The notes beneath the pieces were generated by a model. The model did not search any database. It worked only from the letters and a program-made list of their open reading frames with translations, and was not told the origin of the DNA. Position numbers and translations under genes: made by a program. DNA of 11,392 nt from DRWZ01 sp964601505 (GTDB taxonomy: Bacteria; Calescibacteriota; Calescibacteriia; Calescibacteriales; Calescibacteriaceae). This document shows, in pieces, positions 1 through 6,902 of the stretch (position 1 is its first letter; every line of letters begins with the position of its first letter). Location of the stretch: the NCBI GenBank assembly GCA_964601505.1, contig CAZRNR010000066.1, positions 1-11,392 on the forward strand, in the 5' to 3' direction.

Positions 1-2
1 TA

Positions 3-260
3 GACATAACAAAGCTTTGGGGGTATAAGGAAGGGAGGGAAGCTGGACTGAAGGAGGGGAAAGAAGCTGGATTAAGGGAGGGCCTATACAGTGCGATAGC
101 ATTAGATCTTGAGGTAAGATTTGGAAAGAGGGGTTTGAGGCTAATGAAGAAGATAAGGGAGATTTCAGATATTGGAAGGCTCAAGGAACTGAAGAAGGAG
201 ATAATAAAAGCAAAGAGTTTGAAGGAGTTCTCAAAAAGAATTAAGAACGGTGGTTTCTAA
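3..260 (+). CDS. C-terminal fragment of an Rpn/PD-(D/E)XK nuclease-family (transposase-like) protein
   Basis: An open frame enters from the left edge and gives 85 residues before TAA at 258-260; the N-terminal part lies outside the window. It begins with a Glu/Gly/Lys-rich repeat (EGREAGL, KEGKEAGL, REGL; residues about 10-28). A helical tail follows, LYSAIALDLEVRFGKRG (30-44) then IREISDIGRLKELKKEIIKAKSLKEF (51-76). A glycine/glutamate heptad-like linker followed by 'ALxLxxRFGxxGxxLxxxIxxIxDxxxLxxLxxxIxxAxSLxEF' is what I recall as the usual C-terminus of Rpn-type recombination-promoting nucleases and related DUF proteins. The catalytic domain is not visible, so nuclease function is inferred from the tail alone. 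These genes are often multicopy and mobile. Confidence 0.6.
   Translation, partial: DITKLWGYKEGREAGLKEGKEAGLREGLYSAIALDLEVRFGKRGLRLMKKIREISDIGRLKELKKEIIKAKSLKEFSKRIKNGGF
27..86 (+). repeat. 24-bp in-frame tandem repeat in the Rpn-like tail
   Basis: Two imperfect 24-bp units, 27-50 and 51-74, encode KEGREAGL and KEGKEAGL. A half unit follows at 75-86 (REGL). The units are purine-rich on the plus strand and lie inside the coding frame. Their number is likely to vary between gene copies. Confidence 0.7.
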
Positions 261-420
261 AGCTGGAATATTATCTAAAAAGAAATCAACACTGCATTCA
301 TCAAAAATCATTGAAGTTTGTGATTTTCTCAAGAAAATGATGCTTGCAACACAGAGAGAAAATTTCCTGAATGATTTGTTGCATCCTTCAAATAGTGCGA
401 GGATATGAAAAGTAAAATAC

Positions 421-485
421 ATAAATCAGTATACTATGATTGCAACAGAGTAAATCTCTATCATTATTTTGATTTATGATTTTTT
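421..485 (+). terminator. Nested hairpin with T-tract, candidate terminator
   Basis: Three nested arm pairs are visible: ATAAATCA (421-428) with TGATTTAT (470-477), ATGAT (436-440) with ATCAT (460-464), and AGAG (447-450) with CTCT (456-459) around a TAAAT loop. The structure is followed by TTTTTT at 480-485, as expected for a rho-independent terminator read on the plus strand. It ends where the convergent methyltransferase gene stops (484). It lies 160 bp beyond the Rpn-like stop codon, so it may end that transcript or be a separate structured RNA. The stem is AT-rich and therefore weak. Confidence 0.35.
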
Positions 486-1359
486 ATTGTGGTCCTTCAT
501 CAATCAATCTTCTCTTTATTTCAACTGTGGAATCTTGTGCTATCTCATATTCATTGTTTTTCCTCTGATGCGCATTTTGTATCAGGATTATATCTCCCAT
601 CTTGACGCTTTCTATTTTCTTGTTTGCTTCAGATATGTTCTTGTTTAGGGTGTAGTATTTGATTTTACTTCCTTTTTCGCATGTCCAGAAAGTTATTTTC
701 CCTTTTTCTTCTAACCTATGACTTACGACTCTTGCATATTTTTCATCTTTCTTGTCAATCTCTTCTTTTGATAGTATTACGAAAGAGAAGTTTATATTAG
801 GTGTACGCAGACCTACCATGTTCATAGCTCTTGAGAGATATAAAGGTGGTGTCCATTGTGTTCCAAAGTGGCACCAATCTCCTTTTTTTAGTAAGGGGCA
901 ATCTTTCAGATGTGTGCAAGGAGATAAAACATGTCCTCTGAACTCATTTCTTATCTCCATGATTATTCTTGAGGTTGTCTTCTTTGACGCTGGTTCTACC
1001 ATGACAAATAAACCGTTTTTATCAAGAGATTTTAAAACCTTGCGGCACCATATTTTTATCTCTTCTATATCGTTACCGAAAATGTCGTATATTGAAAAAG
1101 ATAAAACTACAAGATCTGGATTGGTATCAAAATATATCTTCGCGGAATCTCTTGTGTATGTTGATATTTTTATATTGTAAGGTAGATCTTTAGAGAGATT
1201 TTGTGAGAGAATCTTTGCTATTTCAAGTGCAGTTGGAGATATATCTTGTAAAAATATATTTATCTTTGCTTTATTCTGTAGGTTTTGAATCTTTTTGAGC
1301 TTGTATAAAAAAGATATTGTTCCAGAACCAGTTCCTGAAGCTATATCGTAAAAATTCAT
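484..1359 (-). CDS. Rsm22/METTL17-like ribosome small-subunit methyltransferase (iron-sulfur), start upstream of 1359
   Basis: This Rossmann-fold SAM-dependent methyltransferase belongs to the Rsm22 family, which assists small ribosomal subunit assembly. Numbering from the ATG at 1359, the SAM loop is FYDIASGTGSGT (residues 3-14). The family hallmark follows at 148-165 as PCxHxxxCPL...DWCHF, with C148, C154 and C163. C227 lies 64 residues later. Human METTL17 binds a [4Fe-4S] cluster through four cysteines with very similar spacing, so cluster binding is likely here. The ATG at 1359 falls immediately before the SAM loop and is probably not the true start: the frame stays open and family-like up to the tRNA (see 1360-1623). 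The gene lies downstream of mnmG and tRNA-Gly on the same strand, which fits a role in translation. Actual methylation activity is unproven for this family. Confidence 0.85.
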   Translation of the reverse strand: MNFYDIASGTGSGTISFLYKLKKIQNLQNKAKINIFLQDISPTALEIAKILSQNLSKDLPYNIKISTYTRDSAKIYFDTNPDLVVLSFSIYDIFGNDIEEIKIWCRKVLKSLDKNGLFVMVEPASKKTTSRIIMEIRNEFRGHVLSPCTHLKDCPLLKKGDWCHFGTQWTPPLYLSRAMNMVGLRTPNINFSFVILSKEEIDKKDEKYARVVSHRLEEKGKITFWTCEKGSKIKYYTLNKNISEANKKIESVKMGDIILIQNAHQRKNNEYEIAQDSTVEIKRRLIDEGPQ

Positions 1360-1623
1360 CTCTTTTTTCTCTCTAATTGTTTTTTCTATCCAATCTTCTA
1401 TTTCTCCAAGGACTATATAGTTTGAAATGAACGTTTTCGGGAAGAAATAAAAAAGATAGGGTAGAGCATCTTCTGGGTTTTTTCTAAAAGGTTCGCCTTT
1501 TTTCAGTCTTTCAGCGATTTTATACGAGAGTTTTGCAAAAGTATAAAGATTTTCTCTTTTCCAGAGATTTAATGAATTTTCTATGAGTGATTCTATTTCT
1601 TTAGGTATCTGAAGTATTTTTAT
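1360..1623 (-). other. N-terminal coding extension of the Rsm22-like gene without a canonical start codon
   Basis: Read on the minus strand, the methyltransferase frame continues upstream for about 88 codons to the tRNA 3' end; the nearest in-frame stop is at 1690-1692, inside the tRNA. The translation is protein-like and matches the expected Rsm22 N-terminal helices: ILQIPKEIESLIENSLNLW, then FAKLSYKIAERLK, then DALPYLFYFFPKTFISNYIVL just before the SAM loop. I found no in-frame ATG, GTG or TTG between 1360 and 1690. The candidate first codons near the expected N-terminus are ATA at 1621-1623, 1615-1617 or 1606-1608. Possible explanations are a rare AUA/AUU start, start on a transcript freed by tRNA 3' processing, or a base error that removed a start codon. 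Confidence 0.7.
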
Positions 1624-1624
1624 T

Positions 1625-1699
1625 TGGAGCGGGTAACGGGATTTGAACCCGCGACACTCGGCTTGGGAAGCCGATGCTCTACCCCTGAGCTATACCCGC
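1625..1699 (-). tRNA. tRNA-Gly (anticodon CCC), CCA encoded
   Basis: The minus strand folds into a complete 72-nt cloverleaf plus CCA. The acceptor stem is GCGGGTA/TACCCGC, followed by U8-A9. The D stem is GCTC/GAGC with loop AGGGGTA. The anticodon stem is TCGGC/GCCGA with loop TTCCCAA, giving anticodon CCC. The variable loop has 5 nt, and the T arm is GCGGG-TTCAAAT-CCCGT. The discriminator is T at 1628, and CCA is encoded at 1627-1625. Anticodon CCC reads GGG. Because position 34 is C rather than U, this tRNA is not a substrate for the MnmE/MnmG modification encoded next to it. It lies 57 bp downstream of mnmG. Confidence 0.97.
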
Positions 1700-1756
1700 T
1701 TTTAAAAAAAATTAATCATGAATTTTCAAAAGCTTTATGAAATCAAAATTTTTTGC

Positions 1757-3658
1757 CTATGTCTTTGCTGATTCCTTCATCTGTTTTATGTATATCTGAA
1801 GATTGAGAAGAGCTGACGGAGTGATTCCAGGAATATAATTTGCTTCCCTAAGATCGCGTGGTTTGTATTTTTTGAACTTCTCCTTCAATTCATTTGAAAG
1901 AGTAGGAATTAGATCAAAATCAATATCTTCCGGAATCTTCCATTTCTCAAGCTCCTTTAAGTATTTAGATCTTTCTATCTCTTGCTTTATATAACCTTCG
2001 TACTTTACTGACACCTCAACTTCTCGCTTTATCTCTTCAGGAAAATTATCTATTTCTGGATAGAAAGCCTTGATTTTTTCAATATTAGCTGAGGGTCTTT
2101 TCAAAAGATCCTTTAGAGATATCTGTTTCCCAAGATCTCCTTCTATCCCTAGCTCTTTGATTTTCGCAAGTGTTTCTGGTTTTGGAGATATTTTTTTCTC
2201 TGTTAGAATTTCTTTAAGTTTCTCTATCATCTTCTCTTTTTCAACAAACTCGGACCATTCTTCATCTGAAATGAGTCCTAATTCTCTCCCTATTCTCCTT
2301 AATCTTAAGTCTGCATTATCTTCTCTTAGAGTCAATCTGAATTCAGATCTTGATGTAAACATTCTGTATGGTTCGTCAGTTCCTCTTACAACAAGATCAT
2401 CTATGAGTATGCCTATATATGAATTTTCTCTCTGAAAGATTATGGGTTCTTGCCCTTTAGCTTTGAGTGCAGCGTTTATTCCTGCAACTATACCTTGAGC
2501 TGCTGCTTCTTCGTAACCAGTGGTTCCGTTTATTTGACCTGCAAAAAACAATCCCTCTACTATTTTGGTTTCTAGTGTGTGATACAGTTGTGTTGGATCT
2601 GAAAAATCATATTCAATAGCGTAGGCTGGTCTTATTATCTGAACTTTCTCCAGTCCAGGAATTGTCCTTAAAAATTTTATTTGAATATCGTAAGGAAGAC
2701 TTGTTGATATCCCGGCAGGATATATTTCTCTTGTGTTATATCCATCTGGTTCAAGAAAAACTATATGATGATCTCTTTGAGCAAATCTTACAACCTTATC
2801 CTCTATTGAAGGACAGTATCTAACACCTATACCTTTTATCAATCCTCCATACATTGCGGATCTTGTGAGATTTTCAATTATTATTCTATGGGTTTCAGGG
2901 GTTGTATGGGTAATATATACTGGTAGAAGTCTTTGTTCAATCTTTTTGGTTGAGAATGAAAATACAGGAGGGGGGGTGTCAGATTCTTCTTTTTTCAGAG
3001 AGCTGAAATCTATTGTTTTGGCATCAAGTCTTGCAGGAGTTCCGGTTTTGAGTCTTCCAAGTTTGAATCCAAGTTTTTGTAAAGATAAAGATAATCCAGT
3101 TGCAGGTTTCTCTCCTAATCTCCCTCCATCAATAACATCATGGCCTATAAAAATTTTACCTCTAAGGAATGTTCCTGTTGATATTATAACTGTTTTCCCG
3201 AGAAAAACTACTCCTATGTCTATTTTTACTCCCCTTACAATTTTTCTTCCATTCTTCCCATCCTCTATAAATATATCATCAACATTTCCCATTCTTATAT
3301 CCAAATTTTTGTTCTTCCAAAGTTCTTCTTGCATGTAAAGTGAGTAGAGAGTTCTATCACATTGTACCCTCGTGCCTCTGACTGCTGGTCCCTTTGAAAT
3401 GTTCAGCGTTTTGAAATGGATACCAGATCTATCTGTGTTTTTTCCCATTATCCCCCCAAGTGCATCTATCTCCTTGACAAGGTGCCCTTTACCTATTCCT
3501 CCTATGGATGGATTGCATGACATCTGAGCGATTTTGTTTATATCTCCTGTTATGAGCAGAGTTTTGCATCCCATTTTTGCTGATACATAAGCTGCTTCAC
3601 AGCCAGCGTGTCCTCCACCTACTACAATGACATCGTAAATTGTGTCATCATATATCAT
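1757..3658 (-). CDS. mnmG: tRNA uridine-34 5-carboxymethylaminomethyl modification enzyme MnmG (GidA)
   Basis: This FAD- and NADH-dependent enzyme works with the GTPase MnmE to install the 5-(carboxymethyl)aminomethyl group on U34 of tRNAs reading NNA/NNG codons. The length, 633 aa, is normal for the family (about 620-635). The FAD-binding loop GGGHAG is at residues 14-19. The signature SCNPSIGGIGKGHLVKE starts at 47 and includes the conserved Cys48, and SKGPAVRGTRVQCDR is at 88-102. Further on are GVRYCPSIEDK (second conserved Cys), EPDGYNTREIYPAGISTSLP and the FAD motif GLFFAGQINGTTGYEEAAAQG. The C-terminal helical MnmE- and tRNA-binding region ends in IPGITPSALLNLQIYI. The chosen ATG gives the normal MnmG N-terminus. 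No clear Shine-Dalgarno sequence precedes it, but an AT-rich TATATTTTAAAG stretch lies 15-30 nt upstream. It is divergent from gmhA. No mnmE, rsmG or parA/parB is adjacent, unlike the common chromosomal context. Confidence 0.98.
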   Translation of the reverse strand: MIYDDTIYDVIVVGGGHAGCEAAYVSAKMGCKTLLITGDINKIAQMSCNPSIGGIGKGHLVKEIDALGGIMGKNTDRSGIHFKTLNISKGPAVRGTRVQCDRTLYSLYMQEELWKNKNLDIRMGNVDDIFIEDGKNGRKIVRGVKIDIGVVFLGKTVIISTGTFLRGKIFIGHDVIDGGRLGEKPATGLSLSLQKLGFKLGRLKTGTPARLDAKTIDFSSLKKEESDTPPPVFSFSTKKIEQRLLPVYITHTTPETHRIIIENLTRSAMYGGLIKGIGVRYCPSIEDKVVRFAQRDHHIVFLEPDGYNTREIYPAGISTSLPYDIQIKFLRTIPGLEKVQIIRPAYAIEYDFSDPTQLYHTLETKIVEGLFFAGQINGTTGYEEAAAQGIVAGINAALKAKGQEPIIFQRENSYIGILIDDLVVRGTDEPYRMFTSRSEFRLTLREDNADLRLRRIGRELGLISDEEWSEFVEKEKMIEKLKEILTEKKISPKPETLAKIKELGIEGDLGKQISLKDLLKRPSANIEKIKAFYPEIDNFPEEIKREVEVSVKYEGYIKQEIERSKYLKELEKWKIPEDIDFDLIPTLSNELKEKFKKYKPRDLREANYIPGITPSALLNLQIYIKQMKESAKT

Positions 3659-3872
3659 CGCTGACTAATCTTTAAAATATAATATTTTGTGTCTCTAACC
3701 TGCGAAAATTATAAACTTTTTCCTTGATGGCGACTGTTTCTTTTGCATGTTCTTGAGAAATTGAAAATCATTCAAAGATTCTAAAAAGATTTATCTTAGT
3801 GCGATCCTGACTTAATCCCATTATTGTGTTGAATTTTTCGTGATTTCAACGGAGTATTTTCAAATAATAGTT

Positions 3873-4457
3873 ATGGAGCAGGAGCTGATAAAGAATTGTA
3901 TAGAAGAAAGTGCTAAGGTTATTCTATCTTTGATAAAGATAGATAAGGATATAAAGAAAGCATCTGATCTGATAACCGAAAGTCTTATGAATGGTGGGAA
4001 GATTCTGATTTTTGGGAATGGTGGATCTGCTGCTGATTCACAGCATTTTGCTGCTGAGCTCGTCGGGAAATTTAGAAATCCTTTGAGAAGTGGTATCCCA
4101 GCGGTTGCTCTGACTGTTGATACATCTGCTATAACTGCTATATCAAATGACTGGGATTTCGGTTATGTCTTTGAAAGGCAGCTTGAAGCTCTTGGAAGAA
4201 GTGGAGATGTAGCTTTTGGGATTACAACTTCTGGAAAATCTCAAAATGTTTTACGGGCTCTCCAAAAGGGTAAGGAATTAAAAATGAAAACCATAGCACT
4301 TGTTGGAAAAAACACGGAACACATAAAACCTTTTTCAGATGTTGTTATATCTGTCCCGTCAGATGATACCCAGAGAATTCAGGAAGCTCATACTCTTATA
4401 ATACATATAATCTGCGAGATTATAGAGCAAAGGTTTAATAAACGCTTTACAGCCTAA
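3873..4457 (+). CDS. gmhA: Sedoheptulose-7-phosphate isomerase GmhA (phosphoheptose isomerase)
   Basis: This cytosolic SIS-domain enzyme converts sedoheptulose 7-phosphate to D-glycero-D-manno-heptose 7-phosphate, the first step to the ADP-heptose used in LPS inner core or other glycans. I chose the ATG at 3873 (194 aa) over the ATG at 3840. MEQELIKNCIEESAKVIL then lines up with the E. coli GmhA N-terminus as I remember it, and the 11 extra residues from 3840 look unrelated. The substrate-binding motif FGNGGSAADSQHFAAEL is at about residues 47-63. His58 and Glu62, then Gln170 and His178 in QRIQEAHTLIIHIICE, have the spacing of the E. coli active-site residues His61, Glu65, Gln172 and His180. 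The phosphate-binding TTSGKSQNV is at about 118-126. A GGAG lies 18 nt upstream of 3873, too far to be a normal ribosome-binding site. No other heptose genes are nearby. Confidence 0.95.
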   Translation: MEQELIKNCIEESAKVILSLIKIDKDIKKASDLITESLMNGGKILIFGNGGSAADSQHFAAELVGKFRNPLRSGIPAVALTVDTSAITAISNDWDFGYVFERQLEALGRSGDVAFGITTSGKSQNVLRALQKGKELKMKTIALVGKNTEHIKPFSDVVISVPSDDTQRIQEAHTLIIHIICEIIEQRFNKRFTA

Positions 4458-4478
4458 TATAATGTGATCTAGATTATA
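4458..4478 (+). terminator. Small inverted repeat directly after gmhA
   Basis: TATAAT (4458-4463) and ATTATA (4473-4478) form a 6-bp stem around GTGATCTAG, starting at the base after the gmhA stop codon. It has no T-tract, so it is at best a weak processing or termination structure. Confidence 0.25.
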
Positions 4479-4532
4479 AAAGCTTATTATCTTCAACCCT
4501 TTACTAATTTAAAAAGTCTATATTTTATTAGG

Positions 4533-4544
4533 AAGATTAATCTT
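4533..4544. promoter_or_regulatory. Perfect 12-bp palindrome AAGATTAATCTT upstream of comM
   Basis: The palindrome is extended by imperfect flanking arms, TTAG on the left and CTAA on the right, giving a dyad of about 23 bp (4528-4550). It sits in the 195-bp gap between gmhA and comM, about 110 bp before the comM start. It could be an operator for a dimeric regulator such as the TetR protein encoded downstream. This is inference: AT-rich DNA produces short palindromes by chance. Confidence 0.3.
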
Positions 4545-4616
4545 TGCTAAGTCTAAAAAATCTCACCAATATTCTGTTCTTAATAAATTTAAACTCTACA
4601 ACAAAGCATAAAAATA

Positions 4617-4652
4617 TTGATGTAGAATATAAAGAATATAAAATAGAAAAGT
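4617..4652 (+). promoter_or_regulatory. Candidate promoter for comM giving a nearly leaderless transcript
   Basis: A -35-like TTGATG (4617-4622), a 16-bp spacer and a -10-like TAAAAT (4639-4644) place the expected transcription start at about 4651-4652, one or two bases before the ATG at 4653. No Shine-Dalgarno sequence precedes the gene. Confidence 0.4.
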
Positions 4653-6197
4653 ATGAATAAGAGTGGGGGAGTTGTGAAAATTTTTTCTGCTGGGATATTT
4701 GGTGTGCAAGCTTATGAAGTTTTGGTAGAGGTTGATGTTTCGCCTGGTATCCCATCATTCAACATAGTTGGGCTTCCTGATTCCACCGTAAAAGAAAGTA
4801 GGGATAGGGTTAAAAGTGCTATAAAAAATTCTGGTTTTGTTTTCCCGCAAAAGAGGATAACCGTTAATCTTGCTCCTGCAGATATAAAAAAAGAAGGTTC
4901 TTTATATGATCTTCCAATAGCTATCGGTATATTAGCTGCAACTGGTCAGGTAAAGAATCCCGATGAAAAACTCTTGTTCGTTGCTGAGCTTTCTCTTGAA
5001 GGGATTTTGAAATATGTCAATGGAATTGTTCCAATTTTGGTCTTAGCCAAAGAAAAAAATAAGAAAGTTGTTATACCATACGAGAATAGAGAAGCGAATT
5101 TTCTTGGGGCAGATGGATTTTTTGCGAGAAGTTTTAATGAAGTTATAAAGTTTTTAAGGGCTGAAGGAGAGCTTGAAAAGATTGAAAAAGTTGGAATATC
5201 TCATCTCCAGGAACAAGACTTTGATATAACTTTTGATCATATAAGAGGTCAGAATTTTGCAAAGAGGGCGCTTGTGATAGCTGCTTCCGGAAGGCATAAT
5301 GTTGTTATGATTGGTTCTCCTGGGGCCGGGAAAACCATACTTTCAAAGTCACTAATCTCAATACTTCCTAAACTTTCAGAGGATGAAGAGATAGAGGTGA
5401 TGAAGATATATTCTGTTGCTGGTGTGGAAAGAAAAATTGGCACTATTCCCTTCCGTTCTCCTCATTATACAATTTCTGATGTGGCTTTAATAGGCGGTGG
5501 ATCTGTGCCGAAGCCTGGGGAAGTGACGCTTGCTCATAGAGGAGTATTATTTTTAGATGAGTTGCCTGAATTTTCTAGAAAAGCTCTTGAAACTCTCAGA
5601 ACAGTGATCGAGGAAAGGAAAGTTGTTATATCACGAGCTCAAAGAACAGCAACTTTTCCCGCTAATTTTCAGCTTATCTCTGCTATGAATCCTTGTCCCT
5701 GTGGGAACTTTAGAAGCACAAAAAAGGAATGTAGATGCTCTCCTTCACAAATAAAAAAATATATATCAAAAATATCCGGTCCACTTCTTGATAGATTTGA
5801 TATATTCATTGAAGTGCCATCTCTTGAAGCTGAAGAAATTTTGTCCCATGAGAAACCAGATAGATTGGAACAGATGAAAAGAGCCAGAGATGAGGTTGAA
5901 ACCGCTAGAGATTTGCAGAAGAAAAGATATAGAGAATATGGCTTCTCTTTTAATTCAGAAATACCTGTGAAACACCAGAGTGATTTTCTGAAATTAGATG
6001 ATAAGGGAGAGGAAGTTTTGAAGAATGCGATTAAAAAATATTCGCTATCCGCAAGAGCAGTTTTTAGAACTATGAAGGTTGCAAGAACTATTGCAGATAT
6101 TGAAAACTCTGAACAAATAAAACCACATCATGTGCTTGAAGCCATAAGTCTCAGAAAAGCTGAAACATTCTTCTACCAGGATGTAATACATTTTTGA
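4653..6197 (+). CDS. comM: ComM/YifB-family Mg-chelatase-like AAA+ ATPase
   Basis: This 514-aa protein has the standard ComM (YifB) layout. An N-terminal ChlI-like S5-fold domain (residues about 1-170, with SFNIVGLPDSTVKESRDRV and LAPADIKKEGS) is followed by an AAA+ domain and a C-terminal Mg-chelatase domain. Walker A GSPGAGKT is at 221-228 and Walker B LFLDE at 299-303. A four-cysteine metal-binding insert has C348, C350, C360 and C362. The sensor/arginine region GPLLDRFDI follows at about 373-381. ComM orthologues form hexamers that drive DNA branch migration during natural transformation in Gram-negative bacteria; many members occur in genomes with no known competence. No competence genes are nearby, so the role here is by family only. 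A TetR gene begins 12 bp after its stop, suggesting co-transcription. Confidence 0.95.
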   Translation: MNKSGGVVKIFSAGIFGVQAYEVLVEVDVSPGIPSFNIVGLPDSTVKESRDRVKSAIKNSGFVFPQKRITVNLAPADIKKEGSLYDLPIAIGILAATGQVKNPDEKLLFVAELSLEGILKYVNGIVPILVLAKEKNKKVVIPYENREANFLGADGFFARSFNEVIKFLRAEGELEKIEKVGISHLQEQDFDITFDHIRGQNFAKRALVIAASGRHNVVMIGSPGAGKTILSKSLISILPKLSEDEEIEVMKIYSVAGVERKIGTIPFRSPHYTISDVALIGGGSVPKPGEVTLAHRGVLFLDELPEFSRKALETLRTVIEERKVVISRAQRTATFPANFQLISAMNPCPCGNFRSTKKECRCSPSQIKKYISKISGPLLDRFDIFIEVPSLEAEEILSHEKPDRLEQMKRARDEVETARDLQKKRYREYGFSFNSEIPVKHQSDFLKLDDKGEEVLKNAIKKYSLSARAVFRTMKVARTIADIENSEQIKPHHVLEAISLRKAETFFYQDVIHF

Positions 6198-6209
6198 TAA
6201 AATAAGATT

Positions 6210-6875
6210 ATGAGTATGATGAAGTGGTTAGCTAAAAGGGATAAAACTGAAGAAAGGATTAACAAAGTTAGGAAGAAAGGTTTGAAAACTCGTGAGAAGA
6301 TAATCAAGGTTGCTACTAAACTTTTTGCCAAATATGGGTTCGCTGGAACAAGTATGGATGAAATATCTGAAAAAGTTGGTATAAAGAAAGCTTCTTTGTA
6401 TCATCACTTTCCAAGTAAGCAGGATATCTACTTTGTGCTTATAGATAAGGTCCTGACTGAAATACTTGATATATTCCAGATATCCTTTACATCAGATGAC
6501 ATAATAAAGGATTCTGAGCAGTTCTTTAAAAAGATTATGGATTATATTTCAAATAACCAAGATTATGTCAAGATACTTATAAGGGAAATACTTGACGAGA
6601 ATGTTCCGGTCAGACAGCTTTCTCAGGAGTATGTCCCAAAACTTTTGAATTTTGGCGAGAGGATATTGGAGGAAGGAGTTAAAAAAGGTGTCTTTAGGGA
6701 GGGTATAGATCCTTTGCAACTTTCAATCACATTAACAGGGGCAGTTCTTATTTACTTTCTTTTTATTCCAATTATAGATCCTTTCATACCAGATCCAGTA
6801 AGTAAGAAATCTATTGAAAAGAGGGTCAGGCACATTGTTGATATTTTCCTAAATGGAATAAGAACGAAAAATTAA
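6210..6875 (+). CDS. TetR/AcrR-family transcriptional regulator
   Basis: The 221-aa protein has a TetR DNA-binding domain at about residues 27-73. It reads TREKIIKVATKLFAKYGFAGTSMDEISEKVGIKKASLYHHF, then PSKQDIYFVLIDKVL. The helix-turn-helix (TSMDEISEKVGIKKASLYHHF) closely matches the family consensus. The rest is a helical ligand-binding and dimerisation domain without recognisable specificity. The N-terminus is basic (about 26 residues, MSMMKWLAKRDKTEERINKVRKKGLK) and longer than usual. It starts 12 bp after comM and ends 27 bp before the S58 peptidase gene, so it may regulate either neighbour or itself. No Shine-Dalgarno sequence is visible, and a TAAAAT-like -10 (in GATAAAATAAGATT) lies just before the ATG. 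Confidence 0.93.
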   Translation: MSMMKWLAKRDKTEERINKVRKKGLKTREKIIKVATKLFAKYGFAGTSMDEISEKVGIKKASLYHHFPSKQDIYFVLIDKVLTEILDIFQISFTSDDIIKDSEQFFKKIMDYISNNQDYVKILIREILDENVPVRQLSQEYVPKLLNFGERILEEGVKKGVFREGIDPLQLSITLTGAVLIYFLFIPIIDPFIPDPVSKKSIEKRVRHIVDIFLNGIRTKN

Positions 6876-6890
6876 CTTGAATTGAGATAT

Positions 6891-6902
6891 TAAAATTTAT
6901 AA
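6891..6902 (+). promoter_or_regulatory. -10-like hexamer for a leaderless S58 peptidase transcript
   Basis: TAAAAT at 6891-6896 is followed by 6 nt and then the ATG at 6903, so the expected transcription start falls on the A of the start codon. No Shine-Dalgarno sequence is present. No good -35 is visible at the usual distance; TTGAAT at 6877-6882 is too close. Confidence 0.35.

Noticed and set aside
344..450. Near-repeat TTGCAACACAGAG / TTGCAACAGAG as part of an array or attachment site
   Set aside because: Only two short, imperfect copies with no regular spacing and no integrase nearby.
752..1180. 142-codon plus-strand frame opposite the Rsm22-like gene
   Set aside because: The opposite strand has clear Rsm22 family motifs. 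The plus-strand translation shows no recognisable domain and no plausible start context.
1625..1699. tRNA-Gly with anticodon TCC as an MnmG substrate
   Set aside because: The 7-nt anticodon loop TTCCCAA sets the anticodon as CCC, with C at position 34.
2070..2435. 121-codon plus-strand frame opposite mnmG
   Set aside because: Antisense shadow of a well-conserved gene; low-complexity Ser/Phe/Leu composition.
2865..3338. 157-codon plus-strand frame opposite mnmG
   Set aside because: It lies fully within conserved mnmG coding sequence and has no family resemblance.
3840..3872. Upstream ATG of gmhA adding 11 residues
   Set aside because: The ATG at 3873 matches the expected GmhA N-terminus, and the extra residues MISTEYFQIIV look unrelated to the family.
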